From the NCBI RefSeq assembly GCF_032814565.1, contig NZ_CP136521.1:248001-312000 (forward strand): a stretch of DNA of 64,000 bases. Reading direction: 5' to 3'. How positions within the stretch are numbered: the first letter of the stretch is position 1; every line of letters begins with the position of its first letter. The stretch comes from Hwangdonia lutea. GTDB lineage: Bacteria; Bacteroidota; Bacteroidia; Flavobacteriales; Flavobacteriaceae. A program made the translations under genes and the position numbers. Below, one piece after another: positions 55,278 to 63,793 of this stretch. Under the pieces are notes generated by a model. The model had not been told where the DNA came from and made no database searches. It saw only the letters and a program-made list of their open reading frames with translations.

Positions 55278-56354
55278 ATGCAGCATATTTTTTTAGAATC
55301 ACACAACATAAAAAACCAACATTTTGGCTTTGGGCAGTTTAATTATCATTTAATAAAAGGCCTTTACAACGCCAATATTGAAGGCTTTAAAATCACACTG
55401 CATGCTAAAGATACCGAGGTTTTAAAGAAGGAGTTTGGCAGCTATTTTAACTACAAAAGATACTATTCCTTAAGGCGGCACAAAGCATTTAGAATTAGAA
55501 AAAAATACGATTTATGGCATTGTTTAAATCAGAATATTAAGATTGAGCCTTATCATGACCTTCCGTATTTGTTAACGGTACACGATGTTAATTTTATTGA
55601 TGAAGTTTCAAACGATTTAAACCACGAAAGAAACATAAAATTTCAAAAAAAATTAAACCGAAGTACCGCGATTACGTACATTTCGGAATATGCAAAAAAA
55701 TCCACCCATCAATATTTTAAAGTGCCCGATGTGCCCGAATACGTGATTTATAACGGCAACCCAATTATCGATATTCAAATACCCGAAAACCATCAACCGA
55801 AACTAACCTCTAAAAAACCGTATTTATTTAGTATTGGCGAATTTACCGAACGCAAAAATTTCCATGCATTAGTTGAAATGTTAGAATTTTTACCCAATTA
55901 TAATTTAATCCTTTCGGGCAACAATAACACCGCTTACGCCAATGGTAAATTACAAGATACTATTAAGGCATTAAAGTTTGAAGACCGCGTCATCATCACC
56001 GGAAAAATATCAGAACTCGACAAACAATATTACATGCAAAATTGCGACGCGTTCGTGTTTCCGTCGTTGCGCGAAGGTTTTGGTATTCCACCCATTGAAG
56101 CTATGCGATTTGGAAAACCTGTTTTCTTATCAAACAACACGTCGTTACCTGAAATTGGCGGTGAACATGCTTTTTATTGGGATGAATATGAGCCCAATTA
56201 TATGGCCGAAGTTTTAAAAGAAGGCTTAAATATTTTCAACAAAAATAAAACTGAATTATCTCAAAACTATATTAAACACGCCAAAAGTTTTAATTGGGAT
56301 CATGCAGCTAAACAGTATATTGAAGTTTATAAAAGCATTATATTTAAAAAGTAA
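55278..56354 (+). CDS. GT4 glycosyltransferase
   Basis: The 358-residue GT-B enzyme has the GT4 signature: LTVHDVNFIDEVS in the N-half, the ITYISEYAKKSTHQYF segment, the SIGEFTERKNFHALVEML donor-site region and the EX7E-type motif PSLREGFGIPPIEAMRFGKPVFLS. The sugar is unknown. It lies in the surface-glycan locus, transcribed with the following methyltransferase-like gene (38 bp). Confidence 0.92.
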   Translation: MQHIFLESHNIKNQHFGFGQFNYHLIKGLYNANIEGFKITLHAKDTEVLKKEFGSYFNYKRYYSLRRHKAFRIRKKYDLWHCLNQNIKIEPYHDLPYLLTVHDVNFIDEVSNDLNHERNIKFQKKLNRSTAITYISEYAKKSTHQYFKVPDVPEYVIYNGNPIIDIQIPENHQPKLTSKKPYLFSIGEFTERKNFHALVEMLEFLPNYNLILSGNNNTAYANGKLQDTIKALKFEDRVIITGKISELDKQYYMQNCDAFVFPSLREGFGIPPIEAMRFGKPVFLSNNTSLPEIGGEHAFYWDEYEPNYMAEVLKEGLNIFNKNKTELSQNYIKHAKSFNWDHAAKQYIEVYKSIIFKK

Positions 56355-56392
56355 ATCCTAAATTTGCTACCAAACCATTTAAAAACCCTATA

Positions 56393-57064
56393 ATGATCGT
56401 TTACATAATTATTGCCGTTATTTTATTGGCAGTTTTGATTCACTACGGCATAAAATTAGCAAAGCACAAATCATTATATCCGTTTATGCCTTTTAAATAT
56501 AATTTTAGGCGACGCCGAATCACTTTTGCGAAAACGCTTAAACTACTCGACGAAAGAAACGTTAAAACCATTGTTGAAACAGGCACCTCAAGAGAAGGTT
56601 TAAATAACACCAAAGGCGATGGTGGCGCCACCATAGTTTTTGGAAAATGGGCACAACAAAATAATGCCAAAATGCACTCGGTTGATATAAGTGAAGATTC
56701 GGTAAAGGGCTCGCAGGCCGAAGTAGATAACCAAAAATTAAACGATACGGTAACGGTACATTTAAACGATTCTTTAGCGTTTTTAAAAACCTTTAATGAA
56801 CCCGTAGATTTTTTGTATTTAGATAGTTACGACTACTCAAAAACCGACAAAGACATCCAAATAAAAAGTCAGGAACATCACTTAAAAGAATTTAAAATCA
56901 TTGAAGACAAATTGCATAAAAATTCCATTGTACTTATCGATGATTGCGGATTACCCGGTGGCGGAAAAGGCAAAACCGTAATAGCGTATATGCTTGAAAA
57001 AAATTGGAAAATTTTAATTGATGCTTATCAAGTTTTATTGGTAAAAAAAGAAAGCCTTTCATAA
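56393..57064 (+). CDS. Membrane-anchored class I methyltransferase-like protein
   Basis: The 223-residue protein has an N-terminal membrane helix (MIVYIIIAVILLAVLIHYGI) and a Rossmann-type domain: TIVETGTSREG at the SAM loop, MHSVDISEDSV at the acidic position, PVDFLYLDSYD and SIVLIDDCGLPGGGKGK. It looks like Methyltransf_24-type enzymes that act on sugars or small molecules. In this locus it may methylate a surface sugar. The next gene, tsaC, starts 11 bp later. Confidence 0.72.
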   Translation: MIVYIIIAVILLAVLIHYGIKLAKHKSLYPFMPFKYNFRRRRITFAKTLKLLDERNVKTIVETGTSREGLNNTKGDGGATIVFGKWAQQNNAKMHSVDISEDSVKGSQAEVDNQKLNDTVTVHLNDSLAFLKTFNEPVDFLYLDSYDYSKTDKDIQIKSQEHHLKEFKIIEDKLHKNSIVLIDDCGLPGGGKGKTVIAYMLEKNWKILIDAYQVLLVKKESLS

Positions 57065-57075
57065 TTGTTTTTTAA

Positions 57076-57636
57076 ATGAATACCGAAATTAAAAACGCAC
57101 TCGAAGTTTTAAAAAATGGCGGACTTATACTCTACCCTACCGATACCGTTTGGGGCATTGGTTGCGATGCCACTAACCCAGAAGCGGTTAAAAAAGTGTA
57201 CAAACTAAAACAGCGCGAAGATAGCAAAGCCTTAATTTGTTTGGTTGCCGATGATAGAATGCTTAAAAAATATGTAAAAAAAATATCCGAAGCCGCACAT
57301 AGCATCATCGATATTTCTGAAAAACCAATCACTATCATTTATGATGAGGCGCAACAATTGGCACCCAATTTAATTGCAGACGATGGTACAATTGCCATCA
57401 GAATTCCCGACGATGAATTTTGCTATCAATTATCAAGAAAACTCAACGGCGCCATAGTTTCTACTTCGGCGAATGTTAGCGGGCAACCTACCCCTAAATC
57501 ATTTAAAGAAATAGTGCCTGCCATTTTAAAAGGTGTGGACTATGTTGTAAATTTGCATCACGAAAAAATCTGTGACAAACCCTCTTCAATCATTAAATTG
57601 AGTAACAGCGGAATTGTTAAGGTGATTCGGGAGTAA
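57076..57636 (+). CDS. tsaC: Threonylcarbamoyl-AMP synthase
   Basis: The 186-residue protein has the YrdC/TsaC fold: GGLILYPTDTVWGIGCDATN, the KxR region VYKLKQREDSKALICLV, and the IVSTSANVSGQPTPKSF motif. It makes threonylcarbamoyl-adenylate for the t6A37 modification of tRNAs. It lacks the C-terminal Sua5 domain, so it is the short TsaC type. A hairpin terminator follows. Confidence 0.95.
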   Translation: MNTEIKNALEVLKNGGLILYPTDTVWGIGCDATNPEAVKKVYKLKQREDSKALICLVADDRMLKKYVKKISEAAHSIIDISEKPITIIYDEAQQLAPNLIADDGTIAIRIPDDEFCYQLSRKLNGAIVSTSANVSGQPTPKSFKEIVPAILKGVDYVVNLHHEKICDKPSSIIKLSNSGIVKVIRE

Positions 57637-57656
57637 AAACCCAAATTTCAAGTACC

Positions 57657-57692
57657 AAATTCCAATCAAAACAGATTTGGAATTTATTTTTT
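57657..57692 (+). terminator. Hairpin terminator after tsaC (AATTCC type)
   Basis: AAATTCCAA (57657-57665) pairs with TTGGAATTT (57677-57685), followed by an A and seven T. Same sequence type as the terminator behind dapD. Confidence 0.78.
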
Positions 57693-57756
57693 TGGAATTT
57701 ACTAAATGAACCTCTATGGATTTAAAATCCATGGTATTTAATAAAAGAATGAAATT

Positions 57757-57865
57757 CTTTTTGAGGGCGTGTCATTCCGACAGAGCAAAGCGACGAGGAA
57801 TCTCATGGTTTTGAATTTATGATGAGATTTCTCACGGTGTTCGAAATGACAAATACCCTCAAAAG
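57757..57865. repeat. Palindromic intergenic repeat, about 105 bp
   Basis: Outer arms read TTGAGGG...TGTCATTCCGACA and, reversed, TTGAGGG...TGTCATTTCGAACA. Inner arms GAGGAATCTCAT and ATGAGATTTCTC also pair. The element fills most of the gap between tsaC and cca. Such GTCATTCCGA...GAATCTCA palindromes are typical of flavobacterial genomes; I infer a REP/MITE-like element. Confidence 0.75.
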
Positions 57866-57924
57866 TTTACAGAAAATAAAGTAACTGCAATATTCCCGAA
57901 GTTTTGGGAGTGGCAACAAAAAAA

Positions 57925-59340
57925 ATGAACTACAAAGAAGCATTACAACATCCCATTTTTAAAATAATATCCCAATCAGCAAAAGAGCTGCAACTCGACA
58001 GCTATGTTATTGGTGGTTTTGTACGCGATTATATTTTAAAGCGAGGCGACGCTAAAGACATAGATATTGTTGCGATTGGTAGCGGTATAGAACTCGCCAA
58101 ACAAGTGGCCAAAAACTTGCCCAACAAACCCAAGGTTCAAATCTTTAAAACCTACGGTACGGCTATGCTTCGGCACGATGATATTGAAATAGAATTTGTG
58201 GGTGCCCGCAAAGAATCGTACAACGAAAATAGCCGAAATCCTATTGTGGAAAATGGCACTTTGCAAGACGACCAAAACCGTCGCGATTTTACAATTAACG
58301 CCTTGGCTCTTGATTTAAGCGAAGATAAATTTGGCGATTTACTCGATCCGTTTAACGGAATTGAAGATTTAAAAAATCAAATTATAAAAACACCTTTAAA
58401 TCCTGATATTACTTATAGCGACGACCCGTTACGTATGATGCGTGCCATTCGTTTTGCTACGCAACTCGATTTTAAAATTGAAGAAGCTTCATTAACATCC
58501 ATTACCAAAAACTGCGATCGGATTAAAATTATTACCAACGAACGTATTGTTGTCGAGATTCATAAAATCTTGGAAAGCAAAACACCGTCAATCGGATTTT
58601 TACTGTTGGAAAAAACGGGATTACTACAATATATTCTACCCGAACTTACAGCTTTAAAAGGAATAGACGAAATTGAAGGCCAACGCCATAAAGATAATTT
58701 TTACCACACCTTAGAAGTCGTTGACAATATTGCAAAACACACCGATAACCTTTGGTTGCGTTGGGCCGCTTTGTTGCACGATATTGGAAAGGCACCGACA
58801 AAAAAATTCAGTAAAAAAGTAGGTTGGACCTTTCACGCGCACGAGTTTGAAGGCTCGAAAATGGTATATCGCTTATTCAAAAGATTAAAAATGCCGCTGA
58901 ACGACAAAATGAAATTCGTTCAAAAAATGGTGTTTATGAGCTCCCGCCCCATTGCCTTGGCGCAAGACGTAACCGATTCGGCCGTTCGCCGTTTGATTTT
59001 TGATGCTGGAGAATATATTGAAGATTTAATGACACTTTGCGAAGCGGATATTACCACAAAAAACCCTAGAAAATTCAAGAAATATCACAATAACTTTAAA
59101 CTGGTTCGAGAAAAAATAACGGAAGTTGAAGCGCGCGACCATGTTCGTAATTTTCAACCACCAATTTCTGGTGAAGAAATTATGAAAGCTTTCAACTTAA
59201 AACCATCGCGCGAAATCGGCATCATAAAAGAATCCATTAAGGAAGCCATTTTAGAAGGCGACATCCCCAATGAATACGAAGCGGCATATCAGCTTATGTT
59301 AAAAGAAGGGAAACGCTTGGGCTTAAAAGCATCATCGTAA
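57925..59340 (+). CDS. cca: CCA tRNA nucleotidyltransferase with HD domain
   Basis: I start at ATG 57925 (MNYKEALQHP, 471 residues) rather than at an upstream TTG seven codons earlier. The poly(A) polymerase head has VIGGFVRDYILKRGDAKDIDIV with the DxD metal pair, RRDFTINALALDL and SDDPLRMMRAIRFATQL. An HD domain (ALLHDIGKAPTKKF) follows. It adds or repairs CCA ends, needed here since the tRNA-Leu gene does not encode CCA. Confidence 0.95.
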   Translation: MNYKEALQHPIFKIISQSAKELQLDSYVIGGFVRDYILKRGDAKDIDIVAIGSGIELAKQVAKNLPNKPKVQIFKTYGTAMLRHDDIEIEFVGARKESYNENSRNPIVENGTLQDDQNRRDFTINALALDLSEDKFGDLLDPFNGIEDLKNQIIKTPLNPDITYSDDPLRMMRAIRFATQLDFKIEEASLTSITKNCDRIKIITNERIVVEIHKILESKTPSIGFLLLEKTGLLQYILPELTALKGIDEIEGQRHKDNFYHTLEVVDNIAKHTDNLWLRWAALLHDIGKAPTKKFSKKVGWTFHAHEFEGSKMVYRLFKRLKMPLNDKMKFVQKMVFMSSRPIALAQDVTDSAVRRLIFDAGEYIEDLMTLCEADITTKNPRKFKKYHNNFKLVREKITEVEARDHVRNFQPPISGEEIMKAFNLKPSREIGIIKESIKEAILEGDIPNEYEAAYQLMLKEGKRLGLKASS

Positions 59341-59342
59341 AA

Positions 59343-59798
59343 ATGCTACACATAGTTAGGACGAATTCTGAAAATAAAGACTTCATCGGTTTAGTAAAAC
59401 AACTAGATGATTACCTTACTATTGTTGATGGCGATGAGCATGCTTTTTATAACCAATACAACAACATTGATGTATTAAAACATGTTGTAATGGCCTATTC
59501 GGATAAAACCCCTGTGGGCTGCGGCGCATTTAAGACATTTGATACAAACAGTGTAGAAATCAAGCGCATGTACACAAACCCAAAATATCGGGGTCAAGGC
59601 ATAGCTTCAAAAATTTTAAACGCATTAGAAATTTGGAGTCACGAATTGGGATTTAACTCCTGTGTTTTAGAAACCGGTATTCGTCAAGTGGAAGCCGTTG
59701 GGTTTTATAAAAAGAATAATTATGTTAGCATCCCAAATTTCGAACCATATAAAAATGTAGCAAACAGTTTATGCTTTAAGAAGATTCTAAAAACATAG
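59343..59798 (+). CDS. GNAT-family N-acetyltransferase
   Basis: The 151-residue protein has the GNAT acetyl-CoA loop RMYTNPKYRGQGIASKIL and the following LGFNSCVLETGIRQVEAVGFYKK beta-alpha motif. It starts 2 bp after the cca stop codon, so it is probably co-translated with it. The acceptor is unknown. Confidence 0.88.
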   Translation: MLHIVRTNSENKDFIGLVKQLDDYLTIVDGDEHAFYNQYNNIDVLKHVVMAYSDKTPVGCGAFKTFDTNSVEIKRMYTNPKYRGQGIASKILNALEIWSHELGFNSCVLETGIRQVEAVGFYKKNNYVSIPNFEPYKNVANSLCFKKILKT

Positions 59799-59836
59799 GC
59801 TTGACAATCCTGTAGGGGTCACTGAGAAAAATAAGA

Positions 59837-59904
59837 GTGAAAGCAGGAATCCACTTAAAGTAATTTAGGTTTAATTAATAAGATATCTGCTTTCGCAGGA
59901 ATGA
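59837..59904. repeat. Short palindromic intergenic repeat (GAAAGCAGGAAT type)
   Basis: GAAAGCAG (59839-59846) pairs with CTGCTTTC (59887-59894), and CTGC-TTTC-GCAG forms a smaller hairpin inside. It lies between the GNAT and ctaA genes. Confidence 0.6.
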
Positions 59905-59911
59905 TAAAAAA

Positions 59912-60925
59912 ATGAAAAAAGACAATAAAAACGTTATTTACTGGCTAATTACGGGCTGTATCCTTATTTTTATAATGGTGGTAGTTGGTGGTATCACGCG
60001 GCTTACCGATTCAGGTTTATCCATATCAAATTACAAATTGATAACTGGTACCATTCCGCCATTAAACGATACCGAATGGCAAGAAGCCTTCGAGCTGTAC
60101 CAACAATACCCGGAATACCAAAAATTGCATTCGCATTTCACCATTGATGATTTCAAAAGTATATATTTCTGGGAATGGTTGCACCGTGTTATAGGCAGGC
60201 TTATTGGTTTGGTGTTTATTATTCCGTTTTTATATTTTCTTGCCACCAAACAACTCACCCAAAAAACGATTAAAAAGTGTCTCGTTTTATTATTCCTGGG
60301 AGGCTTTCAAGGGTTTTTAGGCTGGTATATGGTAAAAAGCGGATTGGTTGATAGGCCCGATGTAAGCCATTACCGTTTGGCGGCACATTTAACCACCGCG
60401 TTCCTCACTTTTGCGGCCACACTTTGGGTGGCATTGGATTTGATTTACCCAAACAAGAAACCCATAAACACCAAGTTTAGAAATCTTATCATTGGCAGTT
60501 ATTTAATTCTAATAATCCAAATAATTTATGGTGCTTTTGTTGCGGGCTTAAAAGCCGGTTTACTGCATAACCACTGGCCTTTAATGAATGAAAATGAGTT
60601 TATGCATCACACGGTTTATATTCTTGAACCCTTTTATAAAAACCTTATTGAAAACCCAAGTGGCATTCAATTCATTCACCGAACTTTAGCCTACATCGTT
60701 GTTATTTGCATTGTCATATTATGGTTTAAATCACGAAAATTGACGCTCACAAATCTGCAAAAAAAGGGTATAAATGTGCTGCTGATTTTGGTTGGTTTTC
60801 AATTTTTATTAGGTGTTTTCACCATAATTTATGCCGTTCCGTTATGGTTGGGTGTGGCACATCAAATGGGAGCATTCTTCTTATTAAGCGCCATGACGTT
60901 TACCTTGCACCGATTTAGTAAATAA
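59912..60925 (+). CDS. ctaA: Heme A synthase (COX15/CtaA family)
   Basis: The 337-residue membrane protein has eight or so helices and the family segments MVVVGGITRLTDSGLSI, the heme-ligand-containing FWEWLHRVIGRLIG, DVSHYRLAAHLTTAF, FIHRTLAYIVV and LGVAHQMGAFFLL. It hydroxylates and oxidises heme O to heme A for cytochrome oxidase. It lacks the extracellular cysteine pair of the Bacillus type and fits the COX15-like type. A hairpin repeat lies just downstream. Confidence 0.95.
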   Translation: MKKDNKNVIYWLITGCILIFIMVVVGGITRLTDSGLSISNYKLITGTIPPLNDTEWQEAFELYQQYPEYQKLHSHFTIDDFKSIYFWEWLHRVIGRLIGLVFIIPFLYFLATKQLTQKTIKKCLVLLFLGGFQGFLGWYMVKSGLVDRPDVSHYRLAAHLTTAFLTFAATLWVALDLIYPNKKPINTKFRNLIIGSYLILIIQIIYGAFVAGLKAGLLHNHWPLMNENEFMHHTVYILEPFYKNLIENPSGIQFIHRTLAYIVVICIVILWFKSRKLTLTNLQKKGINVLLILVGFQFLLGVFTIIYAVPLWLGVAHQMGAFFLLSAMTFTLHRFSK

Positions 60926-60941
60926 AGAAAACTATATTTAG

Positions 60942-60961
60942 ATTCCCGTTTTCACGGGAAT
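60942..60961. repeat. Short hairpin repeat after ctaA
   Basis: ATTCCCGT (60942-60949) and ACGGGAAT (60954-60961) form a perfect 8-bp stem with loop TTTC. It is of the common ATTCCCG repeat type and may weakly terminate ctaA. Confidence 0.6.
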
Positions 60962-61013
60962 GACAAATTCAAAGGAAACCACAAGCTTTAGACTCGTGGA
61001 ATTGTTTTTGAAT

Positions 61014-61123
61014 AACCCGTAGTACATTTTGAATGGAAAAAATATCAATATGTCAATTCGAGTGATTTTGAGGCACGAAAAATTGTATCGAGAATAAGAA
61101 TTTTTTCAAAATGCACAACGGTT
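61014..61123. repeat. Inverted-repeat-flanked intergenic element, 110 bp
   Basis: The left end AACCCGTAGTACATTTTGAA (61014-61033) and the reversed right end AACCGTTGTGCATTTTGAA (61123-61105) are near-identical. The inside holds GTCAATTCGAGTG and TTGTATCGAGAA, a sequence type often seen between flavobacterial genes. No coding capacity. It looks like a MITE/REP-like element. Confidence 0.68.
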
Positions 61124-61150
61124 TGAATAATACAAAAAGACTTATCTTTG
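61122..61150 (+). promoter_or_regulatory. Promoter of the pRiA4b ORF-3-like gene
   Basis: TTTG (61122-61125) and TATCTTTG (61143-61150, exact TAnnTTTG) are separated by 17 bp; the start codon is 18 bp further on. The -33 element borders the right end of the repeat element. Confidence 0.68.
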
Positions 61151-61168
61151 CAGCAATAATTTTTCAGA

Positions 61169-61681
61169 ATGATTTACAGATTTAGAGTAATACTTGATAA
61201 TGATACCGAAGAGGATGTTTTTCGCGATTTAGAAATCCGGGAAACCGATACGCTTGAAGATTTGCACAACATCATCACGCAATCCTTTGGGTTTGATGGT
61301 TCTGAAATGGCATCGTTCTATTTAAGTAACGACCAATGGGATCAAGGTGAAGAAATCTCGTTGTTCGATTTAAGCGACGATAATTCTGCACGTTTAATGA
61401 ACGAAACGGCTTTGGATACCGTAGTGCACGAAGCACAAACCAAACTCATTTACGTTTACGATTTTTTAAGCATGTGGACGTTTTATGTGGAACTCGCCGA
61501 AATTGTTGAGGAAGAGGAAGGTTTTGATTACCCCAACCTTATGTTTGTACAAGGCCAAGTACCTGAAAACGCGCCAGAAAAATTATTTGAAGCCGACGAC
61601 GATGATGCCTTTAATGAATTTGAAGACGAGTTGGACATTGACGACTACGATAATTTGGATTTTGATGAAAACTGGAACTAA
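61169..61681 (+). CDS. pRiA4b ORF-3 / IS1096 TnpR-passenger-like protein
   Basis: The 170-residue protein has the pRiA4b ORF-3 fold: IYRFRVILDNDTEEDVFRDLEI, LEDLHNIITQSFGFDG, MASFYLSNDQWDQGEEI and YVYDFLSMWTFYVELAEI. It ends in a very acidic tail (ADDDDAFNEFEDELDIDDYDN). Relatives are carried by plasmids and insertion sequences but are also ordinary chromosomal genes in Bacteroidota. Role unknown. No transposase is near. The last 4 bp overlap the convergent gene. Confidence 0.85.
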   Translation: MIYRFRVILDNDTEEDVFRDLEIRETDTLEDLHNIITQSFGFDGSEMASFYLSNDQWDQGEEISLFDLSDDNSARLMNETALDTVVHEAQTKLIYVYDFLSMWTFYVELAEIVEEEEGFDYPNLMFVQGQVPENAPEKLFEADDDDAFNEFEDELDIDDYDNLDFDENWN

Positions 61682-62742
61682 GATTTAAGTCTTTTAAGAT
61701 TCACATCTTCATAATTTCTTACTAAAAACTCAAGTGCCGCTTTAAGAATTTGCCCCATATTATCGCAGCGCTTAAAGTTCACATCTTGTGTGTACTCAAA
61801 TATTTTCATTTTAAGCAAATCTATATTGGCATCTTTGGATATGGAATCGTTTAGCATACATGCCATAAGCTCATCTATTCTGCCATGAAAACTTTTTAGC
61901 CGTTTTACAAGCGTAGAGCGTTCTTCTATTTTGTATTGGTCTATCGAGAATTTTTGGAAACTATTGGCTACCAATTCAACCATTTCAAAATTTTCCTTAA
62001 AAAACTGTGGTCTGTAAATATTAAACTTGCCTTCGTAACATTGTTGGTCAAAATCAATGGGGCGTATTTTATACACCACATGGTCAAAATCGTGGGTGGG
62101 CACAATTACGTAGTTGTAAGAGCGCATATCGCCCAAAAGCCTAATCATGCAGCGTTCGTTAAATTTTACAAACTCTTTGGCGATTTGGGATTTTTCAGAT
62201 TTCGAGCATTTTGGCAACATCTTTTTTATAAACTCATCACCCGGAACACCCGCAATGTGCTCCTCGATCAGGGTATTGTTGTACACCAAAAAATTCAAAT
62301 TATAAGGCGATAACATGTGCTCCAATTCCAGGCCGTAAACACGCGATGCATCTGCAGTTTTTACATAAAAATAGGTGTAATTATCATTTAAAATATTTCT
62401 GATTTTTATACGGAAGGGTTTCGAGTTTCCAAAGGTACAGTAATCAATGGCATCTACATTTAAAAACGGAATCGTGCTTTCGTTACCATCAGAATGTAAA
62501 ATGGTGTATACCTTTTTTAAGGATAAATCTATCTCTTCCCGCTCGTAATCGTTATAATAAACCCGTATCCACAACGTGTCGTTATCATCTTTATCATAAA
62601 CCACTACCGAACCTTGAAAGCGCAACAAATCATCATAAAAGATAGGAATTTCTATATTTCTGTTATATTCAGAAAGATAATCGTTCAACTGATCCGATAT
62701 CGGGAATGATGGCTTTTTTTTAGATATTTTTAAATCTTGCAT
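61678..62742 (-). CDS. Hypothetical protein with kinase-like C-terminal half
   Basis: The 354-residue protein has an N-terminal beta-rich part (about 30-150, with VVVYDKDDNDTLWIRVYYNDYE). Its middle then resembles the active-site order of phosphotransferases: RLLGDMRSYNYVIV (Asp205, Asn210) followed by YKIRPIDFDQQ (Asp230/Asp232). No glycine-rich loop or ATP lysine is obvious to me, so activity is doubtful. No signal peptide. I do not recognise a named family; it seems a conserved flavobacterial protein. Confidence 0.65.
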   Translation of the reverse strand: MQDLKISKKKPSFPISDQLNDYLSEYNRNIEIPIFYDDLLRFQGSVVVYDKDDNDTLWIRVYYNDYEREEIDLSLKKVYTILHSDGNESTIPFLNVDAIDYCTFGNSKPFRIKIRNILNDNYTYFYVKTADASRVYGLELEHMLSPYNLNFLVYNNTLIEEHIAGVPGDEFIKKMLPKCSKSEKSQIAKEFVKFNERCMIRLLGDMRSYNYVIVPTHDFDHVVYKIRPIDFDQQCYEGKFNIYRPQFFKENFEMVELVANSFQKFSIDQYKIEERSTLVKRLKSFHGRIDELMACMLNDSISKDANIDLLKMKIFEYTQDVNFKRCDNMGQILKAALEFLVRNYEDVNLKRLKS

Positions 62743-62865
62743 AAGTTGTAAAATTATTCAAAGTTAAAGCTTTTATTCATAATCGTGTAACAAAACAAGT
62801 TAAGCATCGTCATACTTAAATAACTAACCGTGTTGAAATTTATTCAGCATAAAAACCAAGCATAT

Positions 62866-63762
62866 TTGGAACCAATACTTACAATTAATAATCTTACCAA
62901 AAAATTTGGGTATTTAACCGCTGTAAAAGACTTGTCGTTTACCATTAACAAAGGTAATGTTTACGGCATTTTAGGACCAAACGGAAGCGGAAAATCCACA
63001 ACCTTAGGCATTGTTTTAAATGTTGTTAATAAAACGCATGGCGATTTTAAATGGTTCGACGGCCAAACAACCACGCACGATGCGCTAAAAAAAGTTGGTG
63101 CTATAATTGAACGACCAAACTTTTACCCGTATATGACGGCGACGCAGAATTTAAAACTGGTTTGCAAAATTAAGGGCGTAGATTACAATAAAATAGAAGA
63201 GAAGCTTGAAGTTGTAGGTTTGCGAGAACGCAAAGACAGCAAGTTTAAAACCTATTCTTTAGGGATGAAACAGCGTTTAGCCATTGCCTCGGCACTTTTG
63301 AACGACCCTGAAATATTGATTTTAGACGAACCCACAAACGGATTGGATCCACAGGGTATACATCAAATACGGGAAATTATAAAGCAAATTGCAGCCAAAG
63401 GCACTACCATTTTATTGGCATCGCACTTATTGGATGAAGTTGAAAAAGTCTGTTCGCACGTGGTGGTATTGCGCAAGGGCGTAAAGTTATATTCGGGGCG
63501 TGTTGACGAGATGATTTCCAGTCACGGTTTTTTTGAATTGAAATGCAACAAGCAAGAGGATTTAGTGAAACTTTTGGAAAACAATCCGTCGTTCAAATCG
63601 ATTAAGGAAAAAGATGGCTTGGTAACCGCTTTTTTAAACGAACCCATGCTTTCTGAAGATTTTAACAAATATCTTTTCGAAAACGGCATTATTCTCACCC
63701 ATTTAGTACAGCGTAAAGAAAGTTTGGAAGAGCAATTTTTACAATTAACAGACAACAACTAA
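62866..63762 (+). CDS. ABC transporter ATP-binding protein
   Basis: I favour the TTG at 62866 (MEPILTINNLTKKFGYL, 298 residues), which matches family starts, over a GTG at 62830 that adds 12 residues. Walker A GPNGSGKST, signature YSLGMKQRLAIAS, Walker B ILILDEPTNGLDP and the switch His in LLASHLLDEVEK are all intact. It is of the drug/bacitracin or copper exporter (CcmA-like) type and is paired with the permease gene 31 bp downstream. The substrate is not known. Confidence 0.92.
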   Translation: MEPILTINNLTKKFGYLTAVKDLSFTINKGNVYGILGPNGSGKSTTLGIVLNVVNKTHGDFKWFDGQTTTHDALKKVGAIIERPNFYPYMTATQNLKLVCKIKGVDYNKIEEKLEVVGLRERKDSKFKTYSLGMKQRLAIASALLNDPEILILDEPTNGLDPQGIHQIREIIKQIAAKGTTILLASHLLDEVEKVCSHVVVLRKGVKLYSGRVDEMISSHGFFELKCNKQEDLVKLLENNPSFKSIKEKDGLVTAFLNEPMLSEDFNKYLFENGIILTHLVQRKESLEEQFLQLTDNN

Positions 63763-63793
63763 AACCCATCCTAACCAAAAACACACGAACTAT

